A DNA stretch of 11,239 nt from Zetaproteobacteria bacterium (GTDB taxonomy: Bacteria > Pseudomonadota > Zetaproteobacteria > Mariprofundales > Mariprofundaceae): contig JAJRVH010000033.1 in assembly GCA_021545625.1 (NCBI GenBank), positions 1 through 11,239 of the forward strand, written 5' to 3'. The notes beneath the pieces were generated by a model. It saw only the letters and a program-made list of their open reading frames with translations. It was not told where the DNA came from and ran no database searches. How positions within the stretch are numbered: position 1 is the first letter of the stretch; the number at the start of each line of letters is the position of its first letter. Both the position numbers and the translations under genes were made by a program. Shown here in pieces: positions 1 to 6,771 of the stretch.

Positions 1-453
1 CGGGCCGATGCACGGTGTCCAGCCGAAGGCGAAGGCGGCCCCGAGCAGCAGGGCGCCGATGCCGTGCCGGGCGTCGATGCCGCCGGTGTCGAAGCGCGCC
101 TCCATCATCAGCAGCCGAATGCGAATGATGCCGGCATAGTGCAGGCCGAATACGAAAATGATGGCGCCGGCGATTTTCCCCAGTATGGCCATATGGGCCA
201 GCATCCACTGGCCGAACAGCGAGGCCGACGCCCCCAGCGCGATGAAGATCAGGCTGAAGCCGGTAATAAACCACAGCGACTGTTTCAGGGCACGGCGCTG
301 GATGCTTCCCGTCTCCGGACTGTGCTGGCGCAGTTCGTTGACAGATACGCCGGAGATATAAGACAGATAGGCGGGCACCAGCGGCAATACGCAGGGCGAC
401 AGGAATGACAGAAGGCCTGCCAGCAGCGCTCCGGCGAAACTTACTTCGATCAT
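1..453 (-). CDS. ccdA: CcdA/DsbD-type membrane thiol-disulfide transporter (partial, 5' end only)
   Basis: The first 151 codons are visible; the reading frame runs open off the left edge, so the 3' part is missing. The family carries reducing equivalents from cytoplasmic thioredoxin across the inner membrane to periplasmic partners, including those of cytochrome c maturation. Seen in the sequence: an N-terminal hydrophobic segment with FLSPCVLPLVPAYLSYISG (redox Cys21), further hydrophobic segments around residues 56-80 and 88-110, the FGLHYAGIIRI stretch, and a fourth segment ending AFGWTPCIGP (Cys148). The two Pro-flanked cysteines are the hallmark pair of CcdA and the DsbD central domain. 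The start has a good Shine-Dalgarno, AAGGAG at 459-464, five bases upstream and overlapping the cutA stop, so the two genes are probably translationally coupled. There is no N-terminal periplasmic DsbD alpha domain, which favours a short CcdA over full DsbD; a C-terminal thioredoxin domain cannot be excluded because that end is off the window. Confidence 0.93.
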   Translation of the reverse strand, partial: MIEVSFAGALLAGLLSFLSPCVLPLVPAYLSYISGVSVNELRQHSPETGSIQRRALKQSLWFITGFSLIFIALGASASLFGQWMLAHMAILGKIAGAIIFVFGLHYAGIIRIRLLMMEARFDTGGIDARHGIGALLLGAAFAFGWTPCIGP

Positions 454-458
454 GGGTT

Positions 459-464
459 CTCCTT
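459..464 (-). promoter_or_regulatory. Shine-Dalgarno of ccdA, overlapping the cutA stop
   Basis: On the minus strand AAGGAG lies five bases before the ccdA ATG, and its first base is the last base of the cutA TGA. This fixes the ccdA start and suggests coupled translation. Confidence 0.75.
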
Positions 465-811
465 CATGTTCCGTTTCCGGAGGACTGTTCGCCTGCCGGC
501 GATGTTTCGGCCCGCAGCCAGTGCGCGTAATCCGCGCTTGCTTCGTGGCGGCTGAAGACGATTTCGGGCAGCTCGTACGGATGGTGCGTTCTGATCCACT
601 CGCTCAACTGTTCCCGTTGCTCCGGCGCGGTTTTGAAGCTGAGATAGTGCTCTGCTTCTGTTTCGATGCGCCCCTGCCAGCGGTATGTCGAACGGCCGGC
701 ACTCACCTGCACGCAGGCGGCCAGGCGACATTCAACAGCCCCGCGGGCAAGCCGTTCGGCATCTTCAGCCGTCGCCACGCTGGTAAGGATGATGATGCAA
801 TCCGGGGCCAT
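464..811 (-). CDS. cutA: CutA1-family divalent cation tolerance protein
   Basis: A 115-residue protein of typical CutA length. The family forms very stable trimers with a ferredoxin-like fold related to PII proteins and binds divalent metals such as copper; its physiological role is still unsettled. Visible hallmarks: the N-terminal strand and helix with RLAACV (residues 29-34), YRWQGRIETEAEHYLSFKT (43-61, the usual Y-x-W-x-G-x-I strand), HPYELPEI (77-84, the most conserved block) and YAHWL near the C-terminus. The ATG at 811 is the only one available: an in-frame TAG lies four codons upstream. No clear Shine-Dalgarno precedes it, so initiation may be weak. It is followed after 10 nt by ccdA; E. 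coli likewise has cutA next to dsbD, which supports both calls. Genes on the other side are divergent. Confidence 0.95.
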   Translation of the reverse strand: MAPDCIIILTSVATAEDAERLARGAVECRLAACVQVSAGRSTYRWQGRIETEAEHYLSFKTAPEQREQLSEWIRTHHPYELPEIVFSRHEASADYAHWLRAETSPAGEQSSGNGT

Positions 812-833
812 GTGGCGATGCTATGACGGATGG

Positions 834-853
834 CCGGCGCAGTACACCGCCGG
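834..853. repeat. Perfect 6-bp inverted repeat in the cutA / asmA-like divergent region
   Basis: CCGGCG at 834-839 and CGCCGG at 848-853 are separated by an 8-nt spacer. It lies between the divergent starts of cutA and the AsmA-like gene, just upstream of a possible -35 box at 856. No T-tract follows on either strand, so it does not look like an intrinsic terminator. It could be a protein-binding site, but GC-rich palindromes arise easily by chance in this genome. Confidence 0.4.
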
Positions 854-855
854 AC

Positions 856-884
856 TTGTCGTTTGCGGCGGCGATTGCTAGAAC
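856..884 (+). promoter_or_regulatory. Possible sigma70-type promoter for the AsmA-like gene
   Basis: TTGTCG (856-861) and TAGAAC (879-884), each matching four of six consensus bases, are separated by 17 bp. Transcription would begin near 891, downstream of the alternative TTG start at 888, which agrees with initiation at the ATG at 942. This is a weak prediction by eye. Confidence 0.3.
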
Positions 885-930
885 TGTTTGTATGCTGATC
901 TGCGATGGCGACGGACCCGGCGACCGGAAG

Positions 931-935
931 AGAGG
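931..935 (+). promoter_or_regulatory. Shine-Dalgarno that decides the AsmA-like gene start
   Basis: AGAGG lies six bases before the ATG at 942. The in-frame TTG at 888 has no comparable site, so 942 is chosen. Confidence 0.6.
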
Positions 936-941
936 CGCCGG

Positions 942-3659
942 ATGAGGGCCCAGAGGCTCTTCCATCATCCGGTGGGCGTATTCCCGTTCGGGGCTCGCTG
1001 GTATCTGGCCGGCTTGTCGGTGCTGATGCTGGTTCTGCTGGCCGTGCACTTCGTGATCCATATTCAGGCCCAGGAACATGCCAGGCAACTGATCCGGGGC
1101 TGGATGGGCGAGGCTCATATCGATGTGGCGCACGTCCGCTACCATCTGCTGCGTAATGCGTTGCTGCTGGAGGATATCCGTATCCGCCGGGGAGGCGTGG
1201 AGCTCGGCATCGGCCAGGCCTTGGTTCGGGCCGATGCCGCCTCCCTGATTTCCGAGCAGCCGCATCTGGGGCATGTCGAGCTTTCCGGCGTCCGGCTGGT
1301 TGTCGGCCGGCCCGGTGATCTGCAGATGTGGCGGGATGACGCCAGGCTCGGCCGCATCTGGACGGCCATCGAATCCATGCGCTTCGATCAGGGCGAGCTG
1401 GTGATGTATCCCGGCGGTCGCAACAGGCCGGCCATGCGTTTCGATGCATGGTCGCTGACCTTGCAAAGGGAAGCAAAACTGATCGCGCTGCATGGCGCGG
1501 CCGAGCTGGCGGGGGCGCCGGTTCGCGTTGAGGCAACGATGGCCGGAACGGAGTCGTGGACGATCAGGGGCACATGGCGGGAAGGGCGGGCCGCGCCACT
1601 GATGGCGGCGCTGGGCTGGGGCGATTTGCCCGGTCTGGTGAGCGGCGATCTGGGGATCAGAAGCCAGACGGGCGGCAGGTCCCGGCTGATGGCCACTATC
1701 CATCTGGAGGACGGAAATAACCGACGTTCGCTGATCATCGAAGGTGTCGCGGGCAAGGATGGCTGGGATCTGCAGGTACAGGCCGGAGACTGGCCACTGG
1801 CTCCGTGGTCGGCCGTGTTGCCGGTCGTCCATGGCAAGCGTCTGAAGCAGGGATGGTGGCGGGGCAGGATGCGCCTGACAGGCGGGCAGGGACAGTGGCG
1901 CGGCGAGGGCGACGGCGTGCTGGATGATCTTGCGTGGGCTGCGGGTGGTCGCGGCGAGGGGGCATTGAAACAGCTGCGCTACCGCGATATGCACTGGAGC
2001 AGTGCCGGCAGGAAGCTGCATATCGGAGAGGCGGAGATGCGCGGGCTTGATATGCGCATCGGCGGCAAGCCGGCGTCAGCCGATGCGGGCTGGGCCTGTT
2101 CGATCGGGCATGCCGCATTGCGGGATACATCGATCCGGCTGGAGATGCCGCGCGGTCTGCTGGAACTGACGGGACTGGCCGGCGAGGCAGGCCTTGGCGC
2201 GGATGGTCTGCTGGGTTTCAGCCTGGCAGGCTCCGGGCATGGCGATGCTGCGGGCCTCTGGAGCCTGAAGGGGCGGCTCGGGCTGGAACAGGGTCGATGG
2301 AGGCAGGGCGCCCTGGAAGTGGAAGGCCGGGATGTCGCATTGCAGCGCCTGCGCCCGTTTCTGCCGCTGGCCGGCACGGAGCAGACGCCGTTAAGCATCG
2401 GCGGCACGGCGACGGTTTCGGCGGCGGTGGTCGTGACGAAGGGCCTGTGGCGGATGCAGGGAGAGCTGGATGTTGCCGGGCTGTTGCTGATGCATGCCGG
2501 AAGCCAGTGGCGGGCCGACCGTCTCCGGCTCGAGTTCGGGCCGGTCGGCAGCGCGGTGGATGTGCAGCAGATCGGCAATATCGAGGCCGCAGACTGGCAC
2601 TATGTGCTTCCGATGCATCCGTTTACAGCCATGTCGCAGGGACGCGAAACGGCCGGGGCGGGACACAGCAGTGGACCAGCATGGTGGGCCAGGTTATTAC
2701 ATCGTGATAACTGGGTGATCCGGACATTGCATTTTACTAAGGGTATCATTTCCCTTGGGCGGGAAAGCAGTGCCTGGGCCACGGATCTGACGCTGGAAGC
2801 CGACGGGCTGCAAAGGAATGCTTTCACCTCCTTCCGTTTGCGCGGGGATATCGACGGCGGTGAGCTGAGCGTTCGGGGGCGGTGGAATCTTCTGGCAGGG
2901 GTGCCGGCCTTCGGGATGCGGGCCCGCCTGCGCCATGCCAGGCCGTTTTTTCTGAACGAATGGCTGCGGGCATCGGGAATGCCCGGGCTGATTCGGGGAA
3001 GGCTCTCGGCATCGCTGGATGTGGACAATGACGAGGCATCCGGAACCTATGTGGCCCGCGCATCGCTGCGGCTCGGTCGCGGCCGGGTGGAGGATGCTGT
3101 TTTGCCCGATGATCCGCTCCTGGCCTGGCTTGGCTATGGCCTGGGGGATGTGCTGGCCAGGCTGGATGACGGCCGTGGCGAGGCGCATCTTGCCTTTGAG
3201 GCGTCAGGCAGCTGGGCGCGGGGCTGGCCGGCGCTGGGGCTGGCCATGCGCGAGGCCTTGCGGCAAAAGATCGAAAACAGCCAGAATGACCGGGATGGGA
3301 TGGCGGGCCGGGATGCGGCAGCGCTTTACGAGGCCCGCGTCAGGCTGCATGGGAGCGGTGGCCTGTCGCACAACGAGCGGGCGCGTTTGCGCAAGCTCTG
3401 GCGGCATCTGCGGACCCACAAGGGCTGGGTGCTCGATATCGAGCCGGTGTGGACCGGCGAGCAACTGGAGGATGCGATGGTGCGTCGCATTCTGTATACA
3501 CAGCATCTGGTCGAGTCATTCATGGCTCAGCGCGGCATCCATGCCGGCCGCATCTTTCCGACGCTGCCGCGGCAGCAGGATCATGGCGAGGATCTCGGCT
3601 ATGTGCATGTTCTGATTCGTCCCGCAGTGGCGTCCCGGGCCGGCGGCGATAAAAATTGA
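942..3659 (+). CDS. AsmA/DUF748-like inner-membrane-anchored periplasmic protein
   Basis: A 905-residue protein. One hydrophobic segment (about residues 20-41, WYLAGLSVLMLVLLAVHFVI) follows a short basic N-terminus, which predicts an inner-membrane anchor with a long periplasmic region. Directly after it, IDVAHVRYHLLRNALLLED and then LGHVELSGVRLVV resemble the opening of AsmA/DUF748 proteins: a short strand, an 'inner ligament' strand, then 'the subspace is larger' strands describing nested beta units. The body is rich in alternating strand patterns and Gly, as in the repeating beta-groove family, whose members are linked to phospholipid transport and outer-membrane homeostasis. Near the end GLIRGRLSASLDVD is followed by a Gly- and Asp-rich stretch, and residues about 795-900 resemble a degenerate OmpA C-terminal fold. 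There is a local AT-rich patch around 2690-2760. An in-frame TTG at 888 would add 18 residues but lacks a ribosome site. The family call rests on architecture and short motifs; the substrate is unknown. It stands alone, 65 bp before gltX. Confidence 0.65.
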   Translation: MRAQRLFHHPVGVFPFGARWYLAGLSVLMLVLLAVHFVIHIQAQEHARQLIRGWMGEAHIDVAHVRYHLLRNALLLEDIRIRRGGVELGIGQALVRADAASLISEQPHLGHVELSGVRLVVGRPGDLQMWRDDARLGRIWTAIESMRFDQGELVMYPGGRNRPAMRFDAWSLTLQREAKLIALHGAAELAGAPVRVEATMAGTESWTIRGTWREGRAAPLMAALGWGDLPGLVSGDLGIRSQTGGRSRLMATIHLEDGNNRRSLIIEGVAGKDGWDLQVQAGDWPLAPWSAVLPVVHGKRLKQGWWRGRMRLTGGQGQWRGEGDGVLDDLAWAAGGRGEGALKQLRYRDMHWSSAGRKLHIGEAEMRGLDMRIGGKPASADAGWACSIGHAALRDTSIRLEMPRGLLELTGLAGEAGLGADGLLGFSLAGSGHGDAAGLWSLKGRLGLEQGRWRQGALEVEGRDVALQRLRPFLPLAGTEQTPLSIGGTATVSAAVVVTKGLWRMQGELDVAGLLLMHAGSQWRADRLRLEFGPVGSAVDVQQIGNIEAADWHYVLPMHPFTAMSQGRETAGAGHSSGPAWWARLLHRDNWVIRTLHFTKGIISLGRESSAWATDLTLEADGLQRNAFTSFRLRGDIDGGELSVRGRWNLLAGVPAFGMRARLRHARPFFLNEWLRASGMPGLIRGRLSASLDVDNDEASGTYVARASLRLGRGRVEDAVLPDDPLLAWLGYGLGDVLARLDDGRGEAHLAFEASGSWARGWPALGLAMREALRQKIENSQNDRDGMAGRDAAALYEARVRLHGSGGLSHNERARLRKLWRHLRTHKGWVLDIEPVWTGEQLEDAMVRRILYTQHLVESFMAQRGIHAGRIFPTLPRQQDHGEDLGYVHVLIRPAVASRAGGDKN
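2693..2756. repeat. AT-rich patch with two inverted repeats inside the AsmA-like gene
   Basis: GTTATTACATCGTGATAAC (2693-2711) can fold as eight pairs, one of them G-U, around a 3-nt loop. AAGGG (2739-2743) pairs with CCCTT (2752-2756) across eight bases. The stretch is clearly more AT-rich than the flanking coding sequence, while the reading frame stays intact. It may be coincidence or an internal regulatory or structural element. Confidence 0.3.
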
Positions 3660-3685
3660 TTGGGCTTCGACCATGGCGGTATTAG
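3656..3685 (+). promoter_or_regulatory. Possible promoter for gltX
   Basis: TTGATT (3656-3661) and TATTAG (3680-3685), each four of six to consensus, are 18 bp apart. The -35 overlaps the stop codon of the AsmA-like gene. The gap before gltX is 65 bp, so gltX could instead be co-transcribed from upstream. Confidence 0.3.
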
Positions 3686-3724
3686 GCTGCGCCGCCGTAC
3701 AGGCTTTCCGACAGGAGTAACCTC

Positions 3725-5116
3725 ATGACCGTTCGCACCCGTTTCGCCCCTTCACCGACCGGCATGCTGCATATCGGCGGTGCCCGGACGGCACTGTTTT
3801 CGTGGCTTTACGCCCGCCACCATGGCGGCGAGTTCGTGCTGCGCATCGAGGATACGGATCGGGAGCGTTCGACCGAGGAAGCCACCCGGGTGATTCTGGA
3901 TGGCCTGTCCTGGCTGGGGCTGGACTGGGATGGCGAGCCGGTGTTTCAGGCCGCGCGCCAGGCAGAACATGTGCTGGCCGCCGAACAGCTGATTGACGAG
4001 GGGTACGCCTATCGCTGTTACTGCACGAAGGATGAACTTGACCGGATGCGCGAGGAACAGCGTGCGGCTGGCAGGAAGCCGATGTATGACGGCCGCTGCC
4101 GGCATCGGTCGGACCGCCCCGAAGGGCAGCCCTATGTGGTGCGCTTTCGTTCGCCCGATGTCGGCGAAACAATCGTGCAGGATATGGTTCTCGGCGAGGT
4201 GGTGTTCAACAACGCGGAACTGGATGATCTGATCATCCTGCGCTCGGACGGCACGCCGACCTACAATCTGGCCGTGGTGGCCGACGACGCTGCCATGGGC
4301 ATTACGCATGTCGTGCGCGGCTCCGACCATCTGAATAATACGCCGCGTCAGATCCAGCTGTATCAGGCGCTGGGCCTGCCGATTCCCCGCTTTGCCCATA
4401 TTCCGCTGATTCACGGCCCCGACGGAGCCAAGATGTCCAAGCGTCACGGCGCTGTGGCAATCACCGAATACCGGCAGGCGGGCTATCTTCCCGATGCGGT
4501 GAACAACTATCTGGCCCGCCTGGGATGGTCGCACGGCGACGAAGAGGTGTTTTCGCGCGAGCAGCTGATCGAGCTGTTCGATCTTGCGCAGGTCGGCAAA
4601 ACGGCGGCCCGTTTCGATCAGGCCAAGCTGGACTGGCTCAATGCCCATTATCTGCGCGAGGCCGATCCCGAGTCGCTGGCCGGGGATGTGGCCCGTTTCA
4701 TGGGCGATGTGGATCTGTCGGCGGGGCCGCAACTGGCTCGCGTGATTGCCTCGTTGCAGGAACGCTCCAAAAACCTTGTTGAAATCGCAGAAGGCGCGCG
4801 CTTTTTCTATGTCGCTCCCGACAGCTATCAGGAAAAGGCGGTAAAGAAGAATTTCCGCGATGCGACCTGGCCCTTGCTGGAGCGCTTTATCGCCGTGGCC
4901 GGGGCGCTGGAGGCGTGGTCGGACCAGGCGATTCATGACCTGATCCAGCGCATCTGCGAGGAAGAGGGCGTCAATATGGGCAAGCTGGCGCAGCCGCTGC
5001 GCATTCTCGTGTCGGGCGGCCCCGTTTCGCCTCCGATCGACCTGACCCTGATGCTGCTTGGCCGCGATGAGGCATTGCAGCGCATTCGCCGGGGCATGCA
5101 GGCGCTGCGCGGCTGA
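3725..5116 (+). CDS. gltX: Glutamyl-tRNA synthetase
   Basis: This cytoplasmic class I aminoacyl-tRNA synthetase charges tRNA-Glu with glutamate using ATP, for protein and tetrapyrrole synthesis. The 463-residue length is normal. Visible motifs: RFAPSPTGMLHIGGARTALF (residues 6-25), carrying the HIGH-equivalent HIGG at 16-19; FVLRIEDTDRERS (37-49); a zinc site with Cys98, Cys100, Cys125 and His127 in the C-x-C-x24-C-x-H spacing known from E. coli GluRS; GSDHLNNTPRQ; and the catalytic KMSKRHG loop at 236-242. The C-terminal half matches the helical anticodon-binding region of bacterial GluRS. The ATG has a clear AGGAG at 3713-3717, seven bases upstream. It is convergent with prmA, with 19 bp between their stops. 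Whether it is a discriminating enzyme or also charges tRNA-Gln cannot be read by eye, and a second gltX copy elsewhere is possible. Confidence 0.98.
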   Translation: MTVRTRFAPSPTGMLHIGGARTALFSWLYARHHGGEFVLRIEDTDRERSTEEATRVILDGLSWLGLDWDGEPVFQAARQAEHVLAAEQLIDEGYAYRCYCTKDELDRMREEQRAAGRKPMYDGRCRHRSDRPEGQPYVVRFRSPDVGETIVQDMVLGEVVFNNAELDDLIILRSDGTPTYNLAVVADDAAMGITHVVRGSDHLNNTPRQIQLYQALGLPIPRFAHIPLIHGPDGAKMSKRHGAVAITEYRQAGYLPDAVNNYLARLGWSHGDEEVFSREQLIELFDLAQVGKTAARFDQAKLDWLNAHYLREADPESLAGDVARFMGDVDLSAGPQLARVIASLQERSKNLVEIAEGARFFYVAPDSYQEKAVKKNFRDATWPLLERFIAVAGALEAWSDQAIHDLIQRICEEEGVNMGKLAQPLRILVSGGPVSPPIDLTLMLLGRDEALQRIRRGMQALRG

Positions 5117-5135
5117 CCGGCCCGTATCTTCCCTG

Positions 5136-5987
5136 TCAGGGGCGGCGCAGAGCGATGGCTGCCCAGCCGTTTTCGCTGTCGGTGCGTTCGACGCTCAGTC
5201 CTTCTTTCAGATAGGGCGCGCATACCATATCCGTCTGTTCATCGAGCAGTCCGGACAGGATCAGCGTATCCCCGACGCATCCGGCCAGCGACGGCGCCAT
5301 GTCGATCAGCGGGCCGGCAAGAATGTTGGCGACGACAAGGTCAAATCTCTGTCCGGGCGGCCTGTCGCCGGCCTCGACCCGCATGTCCACGCCGTTGATG
5401 GAGGCATTGCTCCGGCAGGCGGCCACGGCATCCGCTTCCATGTCGATGGCCAGTGCCGATGCGACGCCCAGTTTCAGGGCGGCGATGGCCAGAATGCCGG
5501 AGCCGGCTCCCATGTCGAGCAGGCTGGCCGGCGCCTGTCTGCGGCAGATCCGTTCGATGGCCGCAAGGCACAGACGGGTGGTCGGATGGGTACCGGTGCC
5601 GAAGGCCATGCCGGGGTCCAGCACGATATCGACCAGTCCGGCGGGCGGCGGCGGGCAGAAAGAGGGGCGCACCCACAGGGCATCTCCGATGTTCTGGCCG
5701 TGCCAGTCCTGTTGCCAGGCCGTGGTCCAGTCCTGTTCAGCCAGTTCCCGGATGCTGATGGCCTGTGCCGGTATGCCGGCCAGCCGGGCCGCTGCGCTCA
5801 GCCGGGCTTTCTGCAGGGGCTCATCGTCCTCGACCCCGAACCAGGCGACATGCGTGCTGATGCCCGATGCGGCATCGGTTTCCAGCGATAGCCCAAGGGT
5901 ATGAAATGATTCGGCCAGCGCCGCGAAATCCTCCTCGCCGATGCAATCGGCGCTGATACGCAGCTCCAGACATTTTGCTGCTTGCAT
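5136..5987 (-). CDS. prmA: Ribosomal protein L11 methyltransferase
   Basis: PrmA uses S-adenosylmethionine to trimethylate lysines and the N-terminus of ribosomal protein L11 in the cytoplasm. The 283-residue length fits the family (about 290). Domains in order: a small N-terminal ferredoxin-like substrate-recognition domain (about 1-90), a linker with the conserved WTTAWQQDW and LWVRPSF, then a Rossmann methyltransferase domain. Diagnostic motifs are LDPGMAFGTGTHPTT (123-137), the AdoMet-binding LLDMGAGSGIL (156-166), acidic Asp182 at the end of beta 2, and VVANILAGPL with Asn221. I chose the ATG at 5987 because AAGGGG (5995-6000) lies seven bases upstream; a TTG at 6008 would add seven residues but has no such site. 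It faces gltX tail to tail and is divergent from the pyr operon, with a 63-bp gap that must hold promoters for both. Confidence 0.97.
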   Translation of the reverse strand: MQAAKCLELRISADCIGEEDFAALAESFHTLGLSLETDAASGISTHVAWFGVEDDEPLQKARLSAAARLAGIPAQAISIRELAEQDWTTAWQQDWHGQNIGDALWVRPSFCPPPPAGLVDIVLDPGMAFGTGTHPTTRLCLAAIERICRRQAPASLLDMGAGSGILAIAALKLGVASALAIDMEADAVAACRSNASINGVDMRVEAGDRPPGQRFDLVVANILAGPLIDMAPSLAGCVGDTLILSGLLDEQTDMVCAPYLKEGLSVERTDSENGWAAIALRRP

Positions 5988-5994
5988 GTTGAGA

Positions 5995-6000
5995 CCCCTT
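5995..6000 (-). promoter_or_regulatory. Shine-Dalgarno that decides the prmA start
   Basis: On the minus strand AAGGGG lies seven bases before the ATG at 5987 and supports that start over the TTG at 6008. Confidence 0.6.
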
Positions 6001-6018
6001 CGCTGCAATATGTTCCGC

Positions 6019-6039
6019 GGCTCACGGATGGCCGTGGCC
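6019..6039 (+). promoter_or_regulatory. Leader hairpin abutting the Shine-Dalgarno of the pyr operon
   Basis: CACGG (6023-6027) pairs with CCGTG (6032-6036) around the loop ATGG. A T-G pair and, past a bulged C, two G-C pairs (GG 6019-6020 with CC 6038-6039) extend it. The stem ends just before GGGAGG, the ribosome site of the first gene, so folding could influence translation. It does not match the Bacillus PyrR-binding loop that I know. Function is inferred only from position. Confidence 0.35.
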
Positions 6040-6045
6040 GGGAGG
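6040..6045 (+). promoter_or_regulatory. Shine-Dalgarno of the FNR-like gene
   Basis: GGGAGG lies five bases before the ATG at 6051. It rules out the longer reading from the TTG at 5982, which would also overlap the prmA start. Confidence 0.75.
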
Positions 6046-6050
6046 AAAGC

Positions 6051-6767
6051 ATGGCGAAGTCTCGCTCATATCGTATGCGCGTGAAAGAAAATGTCCCGAT
6101 GACCGATCCCGCCTGCACGGATACGGTGGTGAGGCTCGTGCTCGATGCGGTGGCGGGCGATCCGCCGCCCTTTCTGCCCGGTCAGTATGTGCGCATCGGC
6201 ATCCCCGGCGTGGAGGCGCCGCAGCCGGCCTATTTCGCCATCGCCTCGGACCCGGTCCGGCCGGACGGCTACGAGTTTTTTATCAAATGCGCCGGCGGCA
6301 TGGCCGAATATCTGTGCGGTATCGAGCCGGGCGCAGATCTCGAGGTGGAAGGACCGATGGGCAAGGGCTTCGGCCTGGATCGTTACCGGGGCTCGGACGT
6401 GTACCTGATCGGCGTCGGTACCGGCATTGCGCCGCTACGCAGCGTATGGCGCTATATTATCGCTCACCGCGAGCAGTTCGGGCGCGTGGCCATCTATGCG
6501 GGATTCATGACGTCGTTGCATCGCCTGCTGACCGACGAGCTGGAAACCCTGAGCGAGCACCATATCGAGGTCAGCGTGTCGCGGGAGATGGGGCACGACT
6601 CATGGGACGGTCCGATCGGTTATGTACAGCATGCCATCGAGGTGGACGCTCCCGACGGCAGCAATGCGGTGGCCTGCCTTGCCGGCATGAGCGCGATGGT
6701 GGACGCCTGCAGGGAAACATTGCAGAATCTCGGCTTTAATGAAGGCCGCATTCTGCTCAACTACTGA
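6051..6767 (+). CDS. FNR-family FAD/NAD(P)-binding oxidoreductase without an iron-sulfur domain
   Basis: A 238-residue soluble flavoprotein of the ferredoxin-NADP reductase superfamily. Seen: an FAD-binding beta barrel with FLPGQYVRIGIPG (41-53), PAYFAIAS (59-66) at the place of the usual R-x-Y-S flavin motif, VEGPMGKGF (99-107), then the nucleotide-binding GVGTGIAPLRS (121-131) and the late GMSAMVDACRETL block typical of the pyridine-nucleotide domain. The usual arginine of the RxYS motif is replaced by Pro-Ala, as I recall in some plant and cyanobacterial FNR-like proteins of unknown role. The chain ends in Tyr, as in plant-type FNR where the last Tyr stacks on the flavin; whether it does so here is unknown. 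No Cys cluster for a [2Fe-2S] centre is present, unlike PyrK at the other end of the operon. It is the first gene, 4 nt before ruvX. Electron donor and acceptor cannot be assigned. Confidence 0.85.
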   Translation: MAKSRSYRMRVKENVPMTDPACTDTVVRLVLDAVAGDPPPFLPGQYVRIGIPGVEAPQPAYFAIASDPVRPDGYEFFIKCAGGMAEYLCGIEPGADLEVEGPMGKGFGLDRYRGSDVYLIGVGTGIAPLRSVWRYIIAHREQFGRVAIYAGFMTSLHRLLTDELETLSEHHIEVSVSREMGHDSWDGPIGYVQHAIEVDAPDGSNAVACLAGMSAMVDACRETLQNLGFNEGRILLNY

Positions 6768-6771
6768 TCCG

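Noticed and set aside
888..941. TTG start extending the AsmA-like protein by 18 residues
   Set aside because: No ribosome site, Arg-rich extension, and a possible promoter places transcription start at about 891; the ATG at 942 has AGAGG upstream.
765..2021. 418-aa open frame on the minus strand opposite the AsmA-like gene
   Set aside because: It lies fully antisense to a better-supported gene with a membrane anchor and ribosome site, is rich in Pro, His and Gln as typical of GC-rich shadow frames, and shows no recognisable motif.
3752..4936. 394-aa open frame opposite gltX
   Set aside because: Antisense shadow of a certain gene; no family features.
5117..5140. Possible terminator between gltX and prmA (CCCTGTCAGGG)
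   Set aside because: Only 4-5 pairs with a tiny loop and no T-tract on either strand, and it includes the prmA stop.
5982..6050. TTG start extending the FNR-like protein into prmA
   Set aside because: The ATG at 6051 has a strong GGGAGG; the extension would overlap the prmA start and carries no family feature.
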